Shown: in pieces, positions 6,076 through 6,925 of the stretch
Numbering within the stretch: the stretch's first letter is position 1
Layout: each line of letters starts with the position of its first letter
Assembly: GCA_003176035.1 (NCBI GenBank)
Contig: PSRL01000176.1
Location: 1-6,925 of the forward strand
Direction: 5' to 3'
Origin: Verrucomicrobiota bacterium
Lineage (GTDB): Bacteria; Verrucomicrobiota; Verrucomicrobiia; Chthoniobacterales; Xiphinematobacteraceae
Length of the DNA stretch: 6,925 bases
The notes under the pieces: generated by a model
What the model saw: only the letters and a program-made list of their open reading frames with translations
Databases searched by the model: none
Told to the model about the DNA's origin: nothing
Translations under genes and position numbers: made by a program

Positions 6076-6833
6076 TCTCGCAAGGGCGCATCTTGCTTGC
6101 CAAGGGCTTTCAGCCCCGTTGGAGGCGTAGCCTGTGGAAGCACCAGTAAAAAGCGCGTTCCGGATGCGTTTCGGATGATTTGAGATTTCGCCCTCAAGCT
6201 GTCATTTTCCGGTTTTAAGGGAGAGGGATCAACCTTTTTTAGATGCGAAGGAGTTTGGTCCAACAGCGCGGAGTCAAATGTCCGCATGGTTTCCAAAGAC
6301 CCAGGCGGCTTTTTGACGACTTCAGCTTCGGTTTTGATTGTAGTCCCAACAGCGGGGGGAGGTTTAAGGCGGCGCTGTTCCTCTCGAGCGTGCCGGTGGC
6401 TAAAGTAGACCCCAACCCCCGTCGCAATCACGATTAAGATGATGCAACAGGTAAAAATCGCGGGAACAACCCGGGCTGGCATCGAGAAAGGCTGTAATTC
6501 TCCGCTTTTTTTGGCGTCAAATTGGTATGGCAATTGTTGGCATACCGTTTGATAGCCGCCGTTTTCGTAGTTCGTCCGTTCGGGAAGGTGCACTTCTATC
6601 CGCGCAGCCGCAATGTCCAAGTACTTCGCATAGTAAAGGATTAAGAGTCGAACGTAGCTCATGTGCGGAAGCCGGGCATGGTCGTTTTGTTCGAGATCCA
6701 AGACCTGTTGCGGGCGCATCCTCAAATCATGTGCAACCTGCTCTACTGGAATTCCTTTGGCTGTCCGTGCCGCGCGAAGGATCGAACCCGCTGATTCAAT
6801 TGTGGCCTTGGGCGATTGGGACGGTTTGTTCAT
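6072..6833 (-). CDS. RodZ-like membrane-anchored helix-turn-helix protein
   Basis: Starting at ATG 6833 the product has 253 residues. Residues 15-75 form a Cro/RodZ-type helix-turn-helix, with GSILRAARTAKGIPVEQVAH, RPQQVLDLEQND and the typical YVRLLILYYAKYLDI ending. A single transmembrane helix follows at about 122-145 (AIFTCCIILIVIATGVGVYF), then a basic stop-transfer patch (HRHAREEQRR) and a Pro/Lys-rich tail of about 100 residues outside the membrane. In the RodZ family the helix-turn-helix binds MreB and links the actin-like cytoskeleton to the envelope rather than acting on DNA. This copy lacks an evident C-terminal DUF4115 beta domain, so I withhold the symbol. A TTG at 6854 would add seven residues (MCKIEVY as translated); ATG 6833 is preferred because homology begins well after it and ATG is the commoner start. 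RodZ-like genes beside rimO are a recurrent arrangement in bacteria, which supports the call. It is first in the operon. Confidence 0.8.
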   Translation of the reverse strand: MNKPSQSPKATIESAGSILRAARTAKGIPVEQVAHDLRMRPQQVLDLEQNDHARLPHMSYVRLLILYYAKYLDIAAARIEVHLPERTNYENGGYQTVCQQLPYQFDAKKSGELQPFSMPARVVPAIFTCCIILIVIATGVGVYFSHRHAREEQRRLKPPPAVGTTIKTEAEVVKKPPGSLETMRTFDSALLDQTPSHLKKVDPSPLKPENDSLRAKSQIIRNASGTRFLLVLPQATPPTGLKALGKQDAPLRE

Positions 6834-6859
6834 GTACACTTCAATTTTGCACAAAATTT

Positions 6860-6888
6860 AGATTACAGAGTATCCAGATCGATAAGAA
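6860..6888 (-). promoter_or_regulatory. Possible promoter of the rodZ-like/rimO operon
   Basis: On the minus strand TTCTTA (6888-6883) and TAATCT (6865-6860) are separated by 17 bases, and the -10 lies 26 bases before the preferred ATG at 6833. Each hexamer matches consensus at only three of six positions. Spacing and place are right, but sequence support is weak. A transcript starting near 6853 would lack the TTG at 6854, which agrees with the ATG start. Confidence 0.25.
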
Positions 6889-6925
6889 TTTCTCTGTCTT
6901 TTGTACCCTCTTTTGGGCCTAGTAT

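Noticed and set aside
6527..6922. A 131-codon plus-strand ORF opposite the RodZ-like gene
   Set aside because: It is antisense to the helix-turn-helix coding sequence and its protein shows no domain. It is an overlap artefact.
1..6925. CRISPR arrays, tRNA or rRNA genes
   Set aside because: No regularly spaced direct repeats, cloverleaf-like sequence with a TTCGA-type arm, or conserved rRNA segment was seen on either strand by eye.

Overview
The window looks like a piece of a Gram-negative bacterial chromosome. It joins a conserved housekeeping gene pair on the right to an accessory stretch rich in insertion-sequence debris on the left. A long type V autotransporter with a C-terminal phenylalanine requires an outer membrane. 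Its passenger carries at least one clear autotransporter-associated beta-strand repeat and a series of x-G-G turns, a style common in the Planctomycetes-Verrucomicrobia-Chlamydiae group. I favour a member of that group, but this is an inference of low certainty.

Layout, left to right. (1) Positions 1 to about 540 hold the minus-strand remains of an IS256-type (mutator family) transposase, broken by a frameshift, an in-frame stop and loss of its N-terminal half. (2) Positions about 541-742 hold a plus-strand remnant of the C-terminal end of an IS630-type transposase, abutting the first remnant tail to head. (3) Positions 743-989 contain no intact gene but include one copy of a 62-base repeat (760-821). 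(4) Positions 990-1595 encode an AT-rich, cysteine-rich, single-pass membrane protein that I do not recognise. (5) Positions 1717-4398 (minus) encode an 893-residue autotransporter. (6) Positions 4399-4677 contain the second, inverted copy of the 62-base repeat (4501-4562) inside a doubtful 66-codon plus-strand ORF. (7) Positions 4678-6833 (minus) hold a RodZ-like membrane-anchored helix-turn-helix protein followed by rimO, the ribosomal protein S12 methylthiotransferase. These two overlap by four bases and form an operon.

The two halves differ in composition. The orphan gene at 990 is strongly AT-rich: 16 and 17 G+C in the 60-base samples 1021-1080 and 1141-1200. A rimO sample (5701-5760) has 31 G+C of 60, and an autotransporter sample (3241-3300) has 24. 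The most notable non-gene signal is the inverted repeat pair at 760-821 and 4501-4562. The copies are 56/62 identical, five of the six mismatches are spaced by multiples of three, and the pair encloses exactly the orphan gene and the autotransporter. This may be a mobile or rearranged cell-surface module next to the housekeeping operon. I see no proof of a new defence or mobile system.
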